DNA of 23,868 nt from JL08 sp965363755 (GTDB lineage Bacteria; Pseudomonadota; Alphaproteobacteria; Rhodobacterales; Rhodobacteraceae), in contig CBDTVL010000028.1 in the NCBI GenBank assembly GCA_965363755.1, positions 1 to 23,868 of the forward strand, in the 5' to 3' direction. This document shows, in pieces, positions 23,801 to 23,868 of the stretch (position 1 is its first letter; the number at the start of each line of letters is the position of its first letter). The notes under the pieces are model-generated. The model did no database searches. It saw only the letters and a list, made by a program, of their open reading frames with translations, and was not told where the DNA came from. Position numbers and translations under genes: made by a program.

Positions 23801-23868
23801 GAGTAACTAAATCAACAACCGTCCTAAATAGCCGTCATGTTAGACAAAAGCACTTGAACCGCCAGCCC

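Noticed and set aside
1..23868. tRNA or rRNA genes, CRISPR array, insertion sequence, prophage or defence cluster
   Set aside because: No cloverleaf-type sequence, regular repeat-spacer array, transposase, phage gene or defence domain was seen on either strand by eye.

Overview
The window looks like the chromosome of a marine alphaproteobacterium of the Rhodobacteraceae (Roseobacter group). The base composition is moderately G+C-rich. The aroB-aroK pair, divergent from two uncharacterised genes and xerD, is an arrangement I recall from that family, and the Tat-exported BMP nucleoside-type ABC system, BKACE and DUF2189 genes also fit. The species cannot be named from sequence alone. No tRNA, rRNA, CRISPR array, intact mobile element or recognisable defence system was found.

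Layout. (1) 1-6022, sugar and sugar-acid catabolism: the 3' part of a LacI-type regulator runs with a 1-base overlap into a GH1 beta-glucosidase; then comes an endonuclease/exonuclease/phosphatase-family gene interrupted by one in-frame TGA; then, on the minus strand, a GMC oxidoreductase followed by an enolase-superfamily (mandelate racemase type) dehydratase. (2) 6203-13693, housekeeping: aroK-aroB on the minus strand; divergently a 49-residue membrane protein, a secreted 511-residue protein of unknown function and xerD; then a metallophosphoesterase-fold protein with altered metal motifs, a CNNM/CBS (HlyC/CorC) membrane protein and a DUF2189 membrane protein. (3) 13971-20644, nucleobase/nucleoside uptake and salvage: one BKACE gene on the plus strand converges on a five-gene minus-strand operon (Tat-exported BMP binding protein, double ATPase, two permeases, CodA-like amidohydrolase). 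(4) 20645-23868, a class III aminotransferase preceded by a damaged region: the C-terminal stub of a lost gene and a multiply frameshifted GT87/DUF2029 membrane glycosyltransferase.

How the genes work together: the BMP transporter should bring in a nucleoside or nucleobase, which the CodA-like hydrolase deaminates in the cytoplasm. The GMC/dehydratase pair would oxidise and then dehydrate a polyol, sugar or sugar-acid substrate, next to a glycosidase locus. AroK and AroB supply the shikimate pathway.

Most worth a second look: a set of overlapping complementary segments in the leader before the BMP operon (20706-20827) that resembles an attenuator or riboswitch; a CodA homologue with Cys in place of the substrate-site Asp314; a phosphoesterase-fold protein that lacks the usual metal ligands but carries a cysteine cluster; and two genes decaying by nonsense or frameshift mutations. 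I did not find a convincing, wholly new multi-gene system.
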